A stretch of 64,000 nt of DNA, from contig CM071589.1 in NCBI GenBank assembly GCA_036429605.1, positions 682,001-746,000 of the forward strand, written 5' to 3'. The notes under the pieces were generated by a model, which worked only from the letters and a program-made list of their open reading frames with translations, had not been told where the DNA came from and ran no database searches. This document shows positions 10,718-22,360 of this stretch, one piece after another. The position numbers and the translations under genes are program-made. This DNA is from Cladobotryum mycophilum. Lineage: Eukaryota; Ascomycota; Sordariomycetes; Hypocreales; Hypocreaceae. Position 1 is the stretch's first letter; each line of letters opens with the position of its first letter.

Positions 10718-12368
10718 TGGTTGGGCACAAAAAGCTAGGACAGGCACAAAAAGCCAGGACAGAGTACTTTTTTCTTTTTCCATGGACTTGGCAAATGCAT
10801 CAGCCACATCTATTATTTTTTAAAATCTTAATTTGTGGGTGAATGTACTAAAAGTACAGAGGTCCGTCCTAAAAGTCATTGCCTGCGCTAAAACTAAAGC
10901 TAGTCTTTTTAGGGAATAGTACTATATATTTACTATAGTCTAATTCCCTGGCCTTTCTTATACTTATTTTTATCTTTTAGCTTAATAATCTTTTTAATAT
11001 ACCTTAGAATTCGTTTAATCTAGGCCTAAATAGTTAATTAAAGTATTTTTTTAAGCTATTTTTTAAACCTAAATAGTTTTTTAATAGTTTTTTAAAGTTT
11101 TTTTTTAATAATTTATTTTTTTATTTAAGACTAAATTAATTTAATAGTATTAAGGTTTAGTAAATTAGTATATTAAAAAAAGCATTAGACTTTATAAAAA
11201 TTAAAAAGTAATTATTAAACTTAATAATTATATACTAGGGTCTTATTTTTTTATATAATTATATTAGGGTATTTAATTTTATATTTTTTTAGTAAATAAT
11301 AGTATTTTTAGGATTAAAATAATAGTTTTATATTAATACTAATTAATTTTATTACCTTAGCTTTAGTTAAATTTATTATTTTTTATATTTTATTATTATT
11401 AAGACTTTTTATTAAATATTTAATATTATAAATTTAATTATTTTATTTTATTTAAAATCTTGTATTAAATCTTTATAATTAGTTTTAATTTTTTATAGTT
11501 TTTAGGTTTTAATAATAATAAAAACTTTTTTTATTTTTTTAAATATGGCTTTATATAAATTTTTTTTTAAATTTATTAAATTTAATAGTTTTTATATTAA
11601 TATAATAAAATAATAAAAATTTTATTAAATTAAATAATATTTTTTTAATCTTTTAAGCTTTAATTTTAATAATTAAGATATTAATTTAATTAATTTTATT
11701 TTATTTTTTTTATTAGTTTAAGTTTTTTTATTAATTTAGTTTTTTAAAAGCTAGCCTTTTTTAAAACTTATTAAACTATTATTTTTAATAGTTAATAGTC
11801 TTTTAAACTTAATTATTTAATAAAATTAATATAAATTTTTTTTTAATTATTATAATTATATTATACTTTAATTAAAATAAAATTTATAATATTTTTAATT
11901 TACTTTTTAGGCTTTTTTAATTTAAAAGTATTAATAATAAAAATATTTTAAATTTTAATTAGTTTAATATTTAAATTAAAACCTTAATTAATAGCTTAAG
12001 TATAAATATTATTAATAGTCTATACTAAAAGTCTTATATAAAAAGTAATTTTAATAGTACTTTAATTATTAACTTTTAAAATAATAATAATAGTCTAGGT
12101 TATAAGATTAATTAGTATTATATTATTTAATTAAATAAGCTTTAAATTAAAAGATTAAAAATTAAGAATTAATATATATAATTTTAATACGGGGATTCCT
12201 AGAGATAATATGCTAATTTTTACTAGTGGCTTGGCAGGCGACGACTTTTAGGACCGACCTCTGTATATAGTGCACTAATGATCTTATATATAAACTGAGT
12301 ATATATTACCTAAAAAGCCATACTGTCCTAGTTTTCTTTTGCTAGTCCTAGCTTTTTATGTCTAACCA
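10718..12368. mobile_element. outer inverted-repeat element (degenerate DNA transposon or MITE-like)
   Basis: The two ends are imperfect inverted copies about 45 bp long. Left end 10718-10762 begins TGGTTGGGCACAAAAAGCTA; the right end 12324-12368, read in reverse, begins TGGTTAGACATAAAAAGCTA. Most differences are transitions. The left end contains two direct copies of a GCACAAAAAGCYAGGACAG unit. No convincing target-site duplication is visible, so superfamily is not assigned. No coding capacity remains. A second element (10857-12263) sits inside it, so this element inserted first. Confidence 0.6.
10857..12263. mobile_element. inner TIR transposon, TA-flanked, heavily RIP-mutated
   Basis: The 1,407-bp element starts CAGAGGTCCGTCCTAAAAGT and ends with its inverted copy, about 31 bp at each end, with differences that are mainly transitions. 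TA dinucleotides flank it on both sides (10855-10856 and 12264-12265), matching Tc1/mariner/pogo target preference. The interior is almost only A and T, dense in TpA, with no open frame longer than a few dozen codons. That is the expected product of strong RIP on a repeated copy. It may also be a non-autonomous copy, since it is shorter than typical fungal Tc1/pogo elements of about 1.8 kb. Confidence 0.75.
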
Positions 12369-12445
12369 GGGGGGGCGCTCGCTCCCAGATGGTACTCTCA
12401 CCGCAAGGTGTTCGTTACTCCTTTTCGGTGGACATGGCAACGTAT

Positions 12446-12466
12446 ACTCCGCAGAACATGCGGAGT
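12446..12466. repeat. perfect 8-bp inverted repeat (hairpin)
   Basis: ACTCCGCA and its exact complement TGCGGAGT are separated by GAACA. It is the only perfect GC-containing hairpin I noticed in this gene-poor stretch. It lies just outside the nested elements. Role unknown. Confidence 0.6.
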
Positions 12467-12860
12467 GGCTGAGGGGCTATAATGAGACATTGTTTCGGCG
12501 CCTTGATATAATGCAGTAATAAAAACTAAAAATAAAAGAGAAAGAAAGAAGGAAAGAAGAAAAAAAAAGGAAAAAAGAAAATCATGTTGTTACGAGATTA
12601 TTATCGATGAGCTTCTCTACTCTATCCAGCGCTCTTGTGTTTATTTTCCAATAGCATTTTATAACCTTGGAAAGGGGTACCACCTCACCTACTGTACAAG
12701 TCCAACCAATGCTAGAGCCCTCGAGGCAGGATTGTCCTCATCATTGTGACTGAACCTTATGAGATGATTTAATACCAAACGCACCAGGAACAAAGGCACA
12801 AGATGCCGTGTTCACTACTTGATTATCAAACCGAAAAAATATATGAAGAAATAAATACTT

Positions 12861-12862
12861 AA

Positions 12863-12893
<31 letters not shown>
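12861..12893. repeat. (AT)n microsatellite
   Basis: About 33 nt of alternating A/T with one TG interruption. Confidence 0.9.
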
Positions 12894-14807
12894 TTTAAAA
12901 AAAAATCTTTTTTATTAAATGCATGATCTAGGTTATTCTTGTTGAGAAACACTCGGAACATCGCACTATTACCACTGAACAATTATTTCTCCGCTTCCAA
13001 ACAACCCGACACAAAAGCCGCTCAAAATCCGGCGGCCCCGCTCTTTTTACAATACTACTATATCATAGATGAACATCATTCGATTATCTGATGCCAGTAA
13101 AAGGGATCCTGGCACATGTCCCGTGCTCCTGTCAAGCTTCATGTACATGATCCTGGTTCTGCATTAATCTACAGCACCTAGACGTCTCCACGGACATGGT
13201 GACCCCCGAGCTTTCGACAAGGGATAAACAATCCGTAGTCCACTATGTTACGACTCTGGCTATTTCTTTCGGCCGAGTGGTTCCCAGTCGTATCCATGCA
13301 CGAGGGTGGCAACATGGAACTGACAACCCCTGGTGGGGAATGAATGCCAAATAGTAGGCTTGGAGATGGAGATATTACACCAATCCAGATGCTCTAGTAA
13401 ATAAACAGCTTTCAATAGAGCATGAGCTATTAATTTATACATTCAATGCTAGTAGGGAACCGGTCCTGTGAAGCATCGCCACTGATTGGTGGCCTTCTAT
13501 CCATCTCCGCGATCGTGGTCTGTCAAGATTGAAATGTAATTGATTACTAAACGAACGATGTTACTTTTGGGCCCCAAAACTCGGTCATCATTCGGCCTGA
13601 CATGGCCCGAGAAGGCATCTCGTATGCTGACTAGAAGCCTGCTTCTTCGCACCGAAAAAGCCCTCCCCCGCAACGACAGCCGGGCAGCAGATGCCCCGAT
13701 GTGACCCAAACCACGTGTTGGGTAGCATCGCATATTCACCTTATATGGCTGGCCGTTGATGATTTCCTACCCTGCTCAAACATCCATGCCTAACATAAAA
13801 AAAGTCGCCTGCTAATCGAAGAGACAGCCCGAGTGTGCCGGCACATAAATTTTGATCAGATAAAATGGCACCATGTCATATGCTGCTGCATATAGAAGAA
13901 AATATCATTTGTTACCAGACCAGTGGTTTGTGAGCACATGCCAAGAAGAGTTAGCAAAAGCCGTTTTGGACCCTTGCGAGATGCCAGATCCGGCGCGAGA
14001 ACCAACAGTGTGTGCCTGAGGAGGATTCAGGAACGTCACATTTCCCCAATCAAGCTACAAGTTGATTAGTAGTATGGCGATTTGCTGCTTGATTCAGCAT
14101 CTAGATCAAGTCAGGAGGATCAAGGATCTAACATTCTCGAGTGTGGGGAAGGGTTTTGAGGAGAAGAGAGGGAGAGAAAAAAACTTCCTTCATCCACTTT
14201 TTAGTTCTTGTAGAGGAAGTTGGGGGGGGGGAGACATTGATTTTAAAACTCCTCTTATTCGTTTTACTAACATGGTAAGTCGAGCATGGGAAAGGAAATT
14301 ACTCGCAGATCTTGCTCAATAAGCCAAAGTGGTTGGGGTAGAACCAACAAGCGCCAACATCACAATGAAGGGAGGCGCTTGGATGCTGTTGGAATGTGAG
14401 CCGCAAACAGGTATGTCACGTTTGCTGTTAAGGGGCGAGGGGGAGGGGGGTTCCACACTTCCATTGACACAAAAGGCCCAGAACATTTGTCGATGGGGTT
14501 GTGTCTTCATCATTGTTAAGTTTGTGCCGCGGGTTACTGCAGAATGGCCGAAGGGGGTCCGCGGTTAGGCCGTGTAGTTTGTTGCGTGTTGGCTTGCATC
14601 CGTACAATTCATCCGTGTGGCTGCAGAGAGAGAGAGAACCTCTTGGCCAAGGCTCCGAGGTGAAACTTGGAACGGCTTCGACTTTTGGAAGGTCATGAGC
14701 GTTGAGAGGTGCACGACATTTTCTGTTGATGATGGATATATAAGGTCCAAGATCCTGCTGCTGTTGTTTCAGTCTTCTCTTCGTTACCAAGCTTCACAGT
14801 CAAGTCT

Positions 14808-14996
14808 CCTGAGATATCACTGGTTGATTATCTCTCCTTTATTACTGGTTGAGTATCTCTTTTCTCTCTCTCACTGGTTGACTATTTCCCGCATCTTAGT
14901 GGCTTCTCATCTTTTCTTTACCATTGGTTAATCACTTATTGTCTCATCACCAGGTGACCATATCTTCCCTCTCACCAGGTGACCATATCCTCTCCT
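14808..14996 (+). repeat. degenerate tandem repeat in the leader of the GH64 gene
   Basis: About seven decaying copies of a 25-32 nt unit with consensus near ACTGGTTGACTATCTCTC. The last two copies share ACCAGGTGACCATATC. The array ends about 70 bp before the glucanase ATG and is pyrimidine-rich between the conserved cores. It may lie in the promoter or the 5' leader. Confidence 0.65.
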
Positions 14997-15065
14997 CCTC
15001 TCCCTCCCACGAGGGCTTTTACAATATCCTTTTTTCAAAGTCACCTTCTGGTCATCTCAGCAAAC

Positions 15066-16421
15066 ATGCGTTGGTCCAGTCTCCTCTCAGGGGCCCTGTT
15101 CACAGGCTACGCTCTGGCCATCCCGTTTAATCTCAAGTTCGGCAGAGCCGCCAACCAAGAGTTCAGCATTGCCCATCCAGGCGGTATCGGAGACATCATC
15201 CTCACCAAGGACAATACTCTCAACGGAACGGGCCATTCCACCGGTACTGAGATTGTCAAATCCAAGTTCACCGCTGCTGCCAAGCCCTTGCCATTTGCTT
15301 TCGTCAACAACTTCAGTGGTGGCCAGATTTACGCTTACATCCAAGGCATTGATCAGTCAGGCCGTGTTGCCTTTGTCAAAGGCGATGGGAGCTATCTCTA
15401 CCCAAGCTCTGGTGGATCTGAGATCCCCATCCCTATTGACCCGAGCATTGGCATTCCCATCACTGGGCGAGGCGGCACCTTTCAAATGACCCTCCCCGCC
15501 GCCCTCAAGTCTGGTCGCATCTACTTCTCCGAGGGTCGACTCACCTTTTTCGTTGTCAGCACGCCAGCCGGTGATGGTATCGTTCAGCCCTCTGTGGCTA
15601 ACCTGAACGACCCCAATGCGGGATTGAACTGGGGCTTTGTTGAGTTCACTTACACCAACGAGGGAAACATCTTTGCCAACATTTCCTATGTTGACTTTGT
15701 TGGCATGATTCTCAGCATGTCCCTCAAAGTCAGCGACGGGAGCGGCACCCAGCTTACACGGGGTCTTGCCTCGAACGCAGTTAGCCAGCTTTGCAACGGC
15801 TTGGCCCAGCAGGCTGGAAACGACGGCCGACCTTGGAACAAGATGTGTGTCTCTGCCAACGGAAAGGTCCTTCGTGTCATGTCCCCCAATACTTACAATG
15901 TCGTTGATACCGACGGCTTCAAAGGCTACTGGGACAACTACGTGAACCAAGTCTGGAGCAAGTACACGGGGGCTCCTCTCACCATCAACACCCAGACCCC
16001 CGAGGCTCCCAACACCCAGTGCCGCGTTGTTAACAACAACCTCACGTGCAGCGGTGACAATCGATCATACCCCAGGCCCACCGCAGGCGATATCTGGGGC
16101 TGCAACAGCGGGCCATTCACCGTTCTAGACTCTGACAACGCCAGTCATCGCGCTACCGTCCCTCGTCTCTGCGCTGCCTTTGTCCGGTCGACACTCCTAC
16201 TGCCTAATGGCAATGTCCAACCGGGGCCTGCTGCGTCCGACTACTACAAGGCCAACCCCACCAACCACTACAGCCGCATTGTTCACTCTCTGGAGCTTGA
16301 CGGCGTTGGCTACGCCTTCCCCTATGATGATGTGAACCCCAACGGCAACACTGACTCCTCGGGTTCTCTCCACTCTGGAGCTCCTAGCCTGCTCACCGTC
16401 TATGTTGGCGGGTCTGGTTAA
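15066..16421 (+). CDS. GH64 endo-beta-1,3-glucanase, secreted
   Basis: Single exon of 451 residues. ATG 15066 gives a clear signal peptide (RWSSLLSGALFTGYALA, then IPFNLK); in-frame upstream codons would add non-signal sequence. The mature protein follows the glycoside hydrolase family 64 layout, a beta-sandwich plus thaumatin-like fold that cuts beta-1,3-glucan and, in characterised members, releases laminaripentaose. The putative acid/base pair is Glu193 in GFVEFTY and Asp210 in SYVDFVG, the conserved family motifs. The C-terminal half carries paired Cys (CRVVNNNLTC, WGCNSGPF, RLCAAF) and ends HSGAPSLLTVYVGG. Likely role: cell-wall remodelling or attack on other fungi. A degenerate tandem repeat lies just upstream. 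Confidence 0.9.
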   Translation: MRWSSLLSGALFTGYALAIPFNLKFGRAANQEFSIAHPGGIGDIILTKDNTLNGTGHSTGTEIVKSKFTAAAKPLPFAFVNNFSGGQIYAYIQGIDQSGRVAFVKGDGSYLYPSSGGSEIPIPIDPSIGIPITGRGGTFQMTLPAALKSGRIYFSEGRLTFFVVSTPAGDGIVQPSVANLNDPNAGLNWGFVEFTYTNEGNIFANISYVDFVGMILSMSLKVSDGSGTQLTRGLASNAVSQLCNGLAQQAGNDGRPWNKMCVSANGKVLRVMSPNTYNVVDTDGFKGYWDNYVNQVWSKYTGAPLTINTQTPEAPNTQCRVVNNNLTCSGDNRSYPRPTAGDIWGCNSGPFTVLDSDNASHRATVPRLCAAFVRSTLLLPNGNVQPGPAASDYYKANPTNHYSRIVHSLELDGVGYAFPYDDVNPNGNTDSSGSLHSGAPSLLTVYVGGSG

Positions 16422-17724
16422 ATTGCTTATTGCCAATTTATATTGGCCTCTTGAACATATCGTATCAAGTCTAATGTACATATTTAAGTTTCTATTGTCT
16501 ATATTTTGTGCCTAAAAGGAGGGTGAAGGCCTGGTGTTTTTGAAGCTTGTAGGTGGCTCCTCGTATGACAACAGTCTGTTATGAGAGGTGGCTACCAATC
16601 TACATATTTCTGCAAGCAAGTATTATGTACATAGTGAATGGAAATATTTCCATCATACCTTTACTTTTGCATCAAGGTGAGTGTTTACGCTCGTCGATGA
16701 TCTCTGGCAGTATATTTTTTGCCGTGTAAGTGAAGTATAGGGTAGCGTTGTCCCTTGTGTCATGCTGTGCTAACTGGCCATGTCGACATCACAATGTAAG
16801 GTTGACAGATTCACGAGCGTAGAAGAGATATCATACGGAATAATTATTATCCATTAATTTCGACCATGCATCAAGGGATTCCAATTTTGGCAATGGTTAA
16901 GCATCAAATCATGGATCGCCTACGCAGACGCACGACGCAGACGCAGACATAGGCGTGGGATCCTTGATTTGGTGTGACGGCCTGCGTCATTTGGGCTGTG
17001 GGGTAACGTTTACTGTGGCTGAAACATTGGGAGCTTGGAAGCCACAGGGTACGTACCGTCGCATGATCGTCGCCACTCGCTTTCGTCCTTCGTGCTGCTT
17101 CGTGTGCCGAGGACGCGCAATCTGGGAATATTCATGTTGGTGCCACGTGTTTTGAACGCATGGTATTAATAAGTAAACTGTTTCTATTGTAGGATTATAG
17201 GATTTGAATATTCTAGATAATTACTGGGCATAGTAGTACTGTATATCTTGGTTACTGGATCCCTCCTAGGTAACTAGAACCACTGTCTTGTCTTGCACCG
17301 CCACATCATCCCACTCTCAAAGCTTGGTCAGCCCCTCTGTCGCTTGCCGCTGTCACTAATACTCTGGCTACCTCCAACCAGGATCCATCGTCTTCATTCA
17401 TTACCTTGCCTTCTACATCTGCTACCTCTACCCATACCTGAAACGATCAATCCACCGCTTGGATCCCAATCTACATATTGTCTTTCAATTACGCTCCAAA
17501 TTCCACATCTGAATTCTTTCCTGCGATTACAGAAGACGCGATAGCTCCAATACCATGACATCCGCTTAAAGGCGGCGGCCAGTGACGACATCCTCATCTT
17601 GCATCGTTCGTCAAGAGTTTCCCGTTCAAACCACGAGTGGACTTCTTGAGACGCATACGGAATACAATCCACTGTCGGACCTCTGAGCATTACTCTCGCT
17701 GCCCAATATAACTTGCTGCCCAGT
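16422..17724. other. intergenic region
   Basis: No gene recognised. It contains a small CGCAGA-type repeat at about 16921-16948. The part from about 17280 is pyrimidine-rich and is probably the promoter and leader of the deubiquitinase gene. Confidence 0.4.
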
Positions 17725-20330
17725 ATGGTAACGCAACACCCACCGGACAGCACCCAAACCCCGCCGAACGGGGCAGCACAGCAGCGACAACCCAACAGGG
17801 TTCCCTGGACGGACGAACAAAGCGACAATGCTTGGGAAGATGTGGCACCCCAGCGGCAGGCCAGTAACGCCAGCTTCAGTATTCGTCGAAAAGACATCCC
17901 AGCAGTACTAAAGCCAGGCAGCGGCGTTCCGGTTGGCCCTGTCGACGACGAAGAGGACAATGTGTGGGACGAGGCAAGAAACCAGCCCAGCGGCTCAAAT
18001 CCCCTCGAACAAGCACCCGATTCGCTTAAACCTGGCGTCAAGAGGAGCGAGACAAATCCATTCATAAGAAAAGCAATCCCCCCGCACCAACTACGAACCC
18101 ACCACCAGTTCCTCCCCTTCAACCTCCCACCGAATCGTTTTCCAACCTTGGCCTACACGAGCCGACGAATAATTACAACCCATGGCAATCTACCACGGAG
18201 ACACAGCCCACCCAAGTGGAAAGCAAACCGCACTCAGTGGCTCATAGCGAGATTGACAGCGACCCATGGGCACGCTCTACTCCCGAGCCGCCAGCCAAGG
18301 AGCAGCTTGCCCCCAAATCTCCAGACTTGATGTCACTACACTCGGAAGGCTCAGGTTGGGAAGAGGAGCCCCATAACAAAAAGGATCAAAGAGTTGCTCC
18401 CGCAAAAATGGCGGCCATGGCTGATGAGCTCTTGCGTGAACAGCAAGTGTGGGATGATCTTGATGCCTCGGATCCAGCAAAAAAGGCAAAGGCGGTGGAG
18501 CTCCCTGTAGGAGAGTCGGTTCAGCTAGATGATTGGAATTTGATAGACGCAGAACCTTCATCAAGTCTTCCGCATCAAATCCCTCTCCCAGTGGAACCAC
18601 CACAGCCAGGGGCTACAGAAGACGATAGACCTCCGCTGCCACCACGGCTTACTGGAGAGATGGCGAGATGGACATCGTCCAGACTCCCCGTTGATGGCAA
18701 GTCCGAAACATATCAAGTTAAAAATATTCAGTGGTATGATGCTAGTTCCAACATGAACCCTCGCGTATCTCCGATTCTGATACAAAACGAAAACGGTCCA
18801 TGCCCGCTGGTGGCATTGGTAAATGCCCTTACTCTAACGACCCCCGCCGACATCCCCGACACCGCATTGGTTCAGGTGCTGCGTTCAAGAGAGCAAGTTA
18901 GCCTGAATCTTTTGCTTGATGCCGTGTTTGACGAATTAATGTCTCCGCGGCGAACAAACTCCGAGGAAGCCTTACCGGATGTTTCGGATTTATACGCCTT
19001 TTTACAAAGTTTACACACTGGCATGAATGTCAATCCGCGCTTTATTCCGACGCCCGGGATGGTGAATGCATATAAGCGTACGTCGTTGACGCATCTACAC
19101 CCCAGCGAACGTGGAAATCTCATCCCAGGTACCTTTGAGAATACGCTGGAGATGAGTCTCTACGCAACCTTTTCAATCCCGCTGATTCATGGCTGGCTGC
19201 CGCCACGTGACGACCCTGCTTATTCGGCCATGGAACGGTTCGCTGGTTCTTACGAAGATGTCCAAAATTTGTTGTTCCGTGAAGAGGAGCTGGAAGACAA
19301 ATTGTCTGGAGACATTGGACTTACCGAAGCGGAACAGGAGCTGTACCAAGATATCATTACCATCAGAATGTTTCTGGAGGCATCTGCAACGCAACTCACT
19401 CCATGGGGAATAGAGGTTATTGGAAAAGCCATACGACCTGGCACATTCGCCATTCTCTTCCGAAACGATCATTTTTCTACCCTCTATTGCCATCCAGAGA
19501 CTATGCAACTTTATACTCTAGTAACCGATGCAGGATACAGGGGCCACGATGAAATCGTCTGGGAAAGTCTTCTGGATGTGAATGGAGAACAAAATGAATA
19601 TCTTTCGGGTGATTTCAGGGTTACGAGTGGGGACGCAGTAGCGTCAAGCAGTTCTCGAGGGCGCTCTGAGGGTCATGGTGGCGCGTGGACGACGGTAAAC
19701 AATAGACGCGGAAAGACAAGAGAACAAGAAGAAGTACCGATGAGTCCGAGTACTGAGCAGGAGGACAGAGATTTGGCGCTTGCCTTGCAGCTGCAAGAGG
19801 AAGAGGATCAAAGGCATCGAGAGGAGCAGGAGCGTCGACAGCGCGAGACTATTCTCTCGGAACGATTTATCGAACAACAAGCTCACCGACCTGTGCCGGC
19901 CGCTCCAGGTGGAAGAGTAGATGGTCTCGTGCCGCAGCGACGAAGCTCCAACAGCGTCAACGTGCCCGTGACTACCACGCCGACTCGATCACAGGAGCCG
20001 ACACCACGCCAATCAGCGCCAATTCAACAAGTTCGCTCGCTGGTTCCTCCTCGAAGGCCGGGTGTAAATAGACCAGCCAATTCTGAGGACGAACCACCGC
20101 CACCATCTTATGAACAAGCTGCGCAGGTTCCAGCATATGTCCCGCCTCTAGGGCATCCAACCCACCCAGGCAGCAGTACGGCCACTTCAAGGGCGGGGGT
20201 TGCACCAACTGGTCCTGGTGGTCGTGGACAAAGGCCACCAGGCGTCCCGGCGGGTGGTAGAAGGCAACCTGTCAGTGCAAGTGGATCGGGTAGCCAAAAC
20301 AGGGGAGACCGAGACTGCGTGGTGATGTGA
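17725..20330 (+). CDS. MINDY-family deubiquitinase with CaaX end (frame broken in a C tract)
   Basis: MINDY (FAM63) Cys protease, which trims K48-linked polyubiquitin. A disordered N-terminus (PWTDEQSDNAWEDV, KRSETNPFIRK) is followed by the catalytic domain beginning YQVKNIQWY. The nucleophile is in QNENGPCPLVAL (Cys codon 18801-18803, with the preceding Gln for the oxyanion hole) and the catalytic His is in FRNDHFSTLY (codon 19470-19472). After it come a Glu/Arg/Gln-rich coiled segment with a UIM-like DLALALQLQEEE, a Pro-rich tail, and the end CVVM, a farnesylation-type CaaX box. The N-terminal frame and the main frame meet only if one C is added to the C6 tract at 18078-18083. No GT..AG intron of normal size fixes this, so either an assembly error or a real frameshift. 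Confidence 0.85.
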
Positions 20331-21020
20331 TTACGACTGTAGAGGATAATGATCGACATTAGGGATGGCGTTTGATGGAGTTGAGGCCGTTGGAATAGCC
20401 TATATTTAGTCGGGACTTTTCTATTGTCTGTGGGTTATGGGGACACATTTTAGCACGATTCAAGGGCTTGAAGAAGAATATGAGCAATGAAATTGATGAA
20501 GATGAAGCAATTTAATCTGTGACCCAATGACATGTGGTGTAGCTGCCAAGGGATGCATCTCTGAAGGATCTCCAGTCAACCTTGGAGTTTAGACGCACAG
20601 CTTGGCCATTCTATTGCCAGCTAGTTTTAGCATCTCACCAACTGGCGACTTGTATACTTTAATTGGCGAGTTCAATCATTTATCTCGAATAACCATTTTC
20701 ACTGTTAGCACGGTGCATCGTCAAGCCTATTCTGGGAAGGCGGTGGCAGCAGTCAAAATGCTCCCCCACGATGCAACGGTCGATGGTCGATTGAAGTCTT
20801 GACATCATTGAGTCTTCATTTCCGGCTCGTGATCGGGAGCCTTTTTTCACGTATAATCTCTGGTCCGAGGCTTTTTTCTCATTGACTTGTCAACATTTGC
20901 GCAATTGACTTGATTCATTGTGTACAGAACAGCTACAGCTACGGCATACAGCATACACGGCAATTCTGATTTAGGGATTCAGGTTGGGATTGAGATTGGT
21001 TTGAGCTTTCAGTTTTCGTC
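20331..21020. other. intergenic region
   Basis: No gene recognised; 3' region of the deubiquitinase gene and promoter of the steroid reductase family gene. Confidence 0.4.
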
Positions 21021-22082
21021 ATGGCGATTGTGGAATCTTGGCTGCCGCCCACGCGGGAGAATTATGAGCTGATTCTCCTGTTGTGGCAATTCGCGTACCC
21101 GTTCGTGCGTATAATCACTGAGGAGAAGGAAATGAAGAGAAAGAATGAAGGAAGTTTATATAACTGACAATGAATTGTGATTAGATTGGGTCCTTGCAAT
21201 GGATCATCAAGTGGTACGGTATGGGCAAGACGTCCGTGTCCAGCAGCCTCAACATCCCCGGCCGCACAGCCTGGATGGTCATGGAGTGTCCTGGGTTCAT
21301 GACGCTGCTGTATATCATGAATACGCTGCCGCAGCAGCATGGGATAGATGACTTGCCGTGGCAGAACAAGGTTCTTGCTGGATTATTCGTATGTCTTTCT
21401 CTCTCTCACTCGCTCTCGCTCTCATCACAGCACCACTTCAGCTCTCAAACCCTTCCTCCCAGATGAGCCTTTCAGAAAATCTGCTGACAAACTACAGGTC
21501 ATCCACTACTCGTACCGCGCAGTCCTCTTCCCCCTCCTCCAACCCTCCATGTCCCCCATCCACATCAGCGTCCTCTTCCTCGCCCTAGGCTTCCAGCTCT
21601 GCAACGCCACCTGCATCGGCTCCTGGCTCGCTGCCTACGGGCCCGTCACCGAGGAGGCCTGGTCGTCCTGGACTTCGCTCCCGCAATTCGTCGGCGGCAT
21701 CGCACTGTTCTACCTCGGCCTGGCGGGTAATTTCGTTCACGACGAGGAGCTCCGCGAGATTCGCCGCAAGGAGCAGCGCAGGCAGGAAAGGATCCGTAAG
21801 GAAACGGGCCAGCAATCGGCGGCGTCGGTCGAGAAGCACTACCAGATCCCCCAGGCGGGACTGTTCAGGTACATGCTCTACCCGCATTACCTCTGCGAGT
21901 GGATCGAGTGGCTCGGGTTCTGGATCGCGGCGGGGTGGGGTTGCGCCCCGGCGAGGGCGTTTCTCCTTAACGAGCTGTTTTCCATGTTTCCGAGGGCGGT
22001 GAATGGGAAGAAGTGGTATATCGAGAAGTTTGGGGAGGAGAAGATTGGGAAGAAGTGGGCGGTTATTCCTGGTGTTTGGTGA
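21021..22082 (+). CDS. 3-oxo-5-alpha-steroid 4-dehydrogenase (SRD5A) family protein
   Basis: Membrane NADPH-dependent reductase family that reduces a double bond next to a keto group in steroids, or an enoyl group in polyprenol/VLCFA relatives. Exons 21021-21104, 21185-21388, 21498-22082 give 290 residues with GT..AG introns. The hydrophobic N-terminus is followed by QWIIKWYGMGKTSV, then PGRTAWMVMECPGF, VIHYSYRA and the C-terminal steroid_dh core: NFVHDEELREIRRK, YQIPQAGLFRYMLYPHYL, CEWIEWLGFW, then FPRAVNGKKWYIEKFGEE with the family-typical end. Several membrane spans are visible. Closest to SRD5A1-type proteins; the fungal substrate is not known to me. Confidence 0.88.
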
Positions 22083-22360
22083 GGGGGGTTTTGTTGTGAG
22101 TGACATTATGGTCGACATTGTGGTCATGGTTAAGCGGGCGCTTGGTGTTGGTGGCATATTACAGTGGGAAGAATCAGCATCTTCTTAGTTTCAAGGAAGC
22201 TTGTAAGAGAAGCAAAAGGATTCGTAAATATACACGTCAAGTCTATTTAGTATCCATGCATGTATGTATGTTTTCATACCCAAACAAAACGCCAATCGAT
22301 GCAATCATATTTCATGCAGCTCATACCCCCAATACCGATTTATACTCAATACTCAATAAC
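22083..22360. other. short spacer between convergent genes
   Basis: Contains the 3' ends of the SRD5A-family gene and the S28 peptidase gene; nothing else seen. Confidence 0.4.

Larger units (their letters stand above)
12369..14807. other. gene-poor region
   Basis: No convincing gene. It holds a hairpin at 12446-12466, a purine-rich tract at about 12528-12582, an AT microsatellite at 12861-12893 and a G10 tract near 14222. Short frames at 13497-13739, 14062-14322 and 14428-14790 lack domains and conserved-looking composition. Confidence 0.45.

Noticed and set aside
18027..18110. An intron to explain the MINDY frame change.
   Set aside because: The only GT..AG pair close to the junction is about 32 nt and would remove the conserved-looking TNPFIRK segment.
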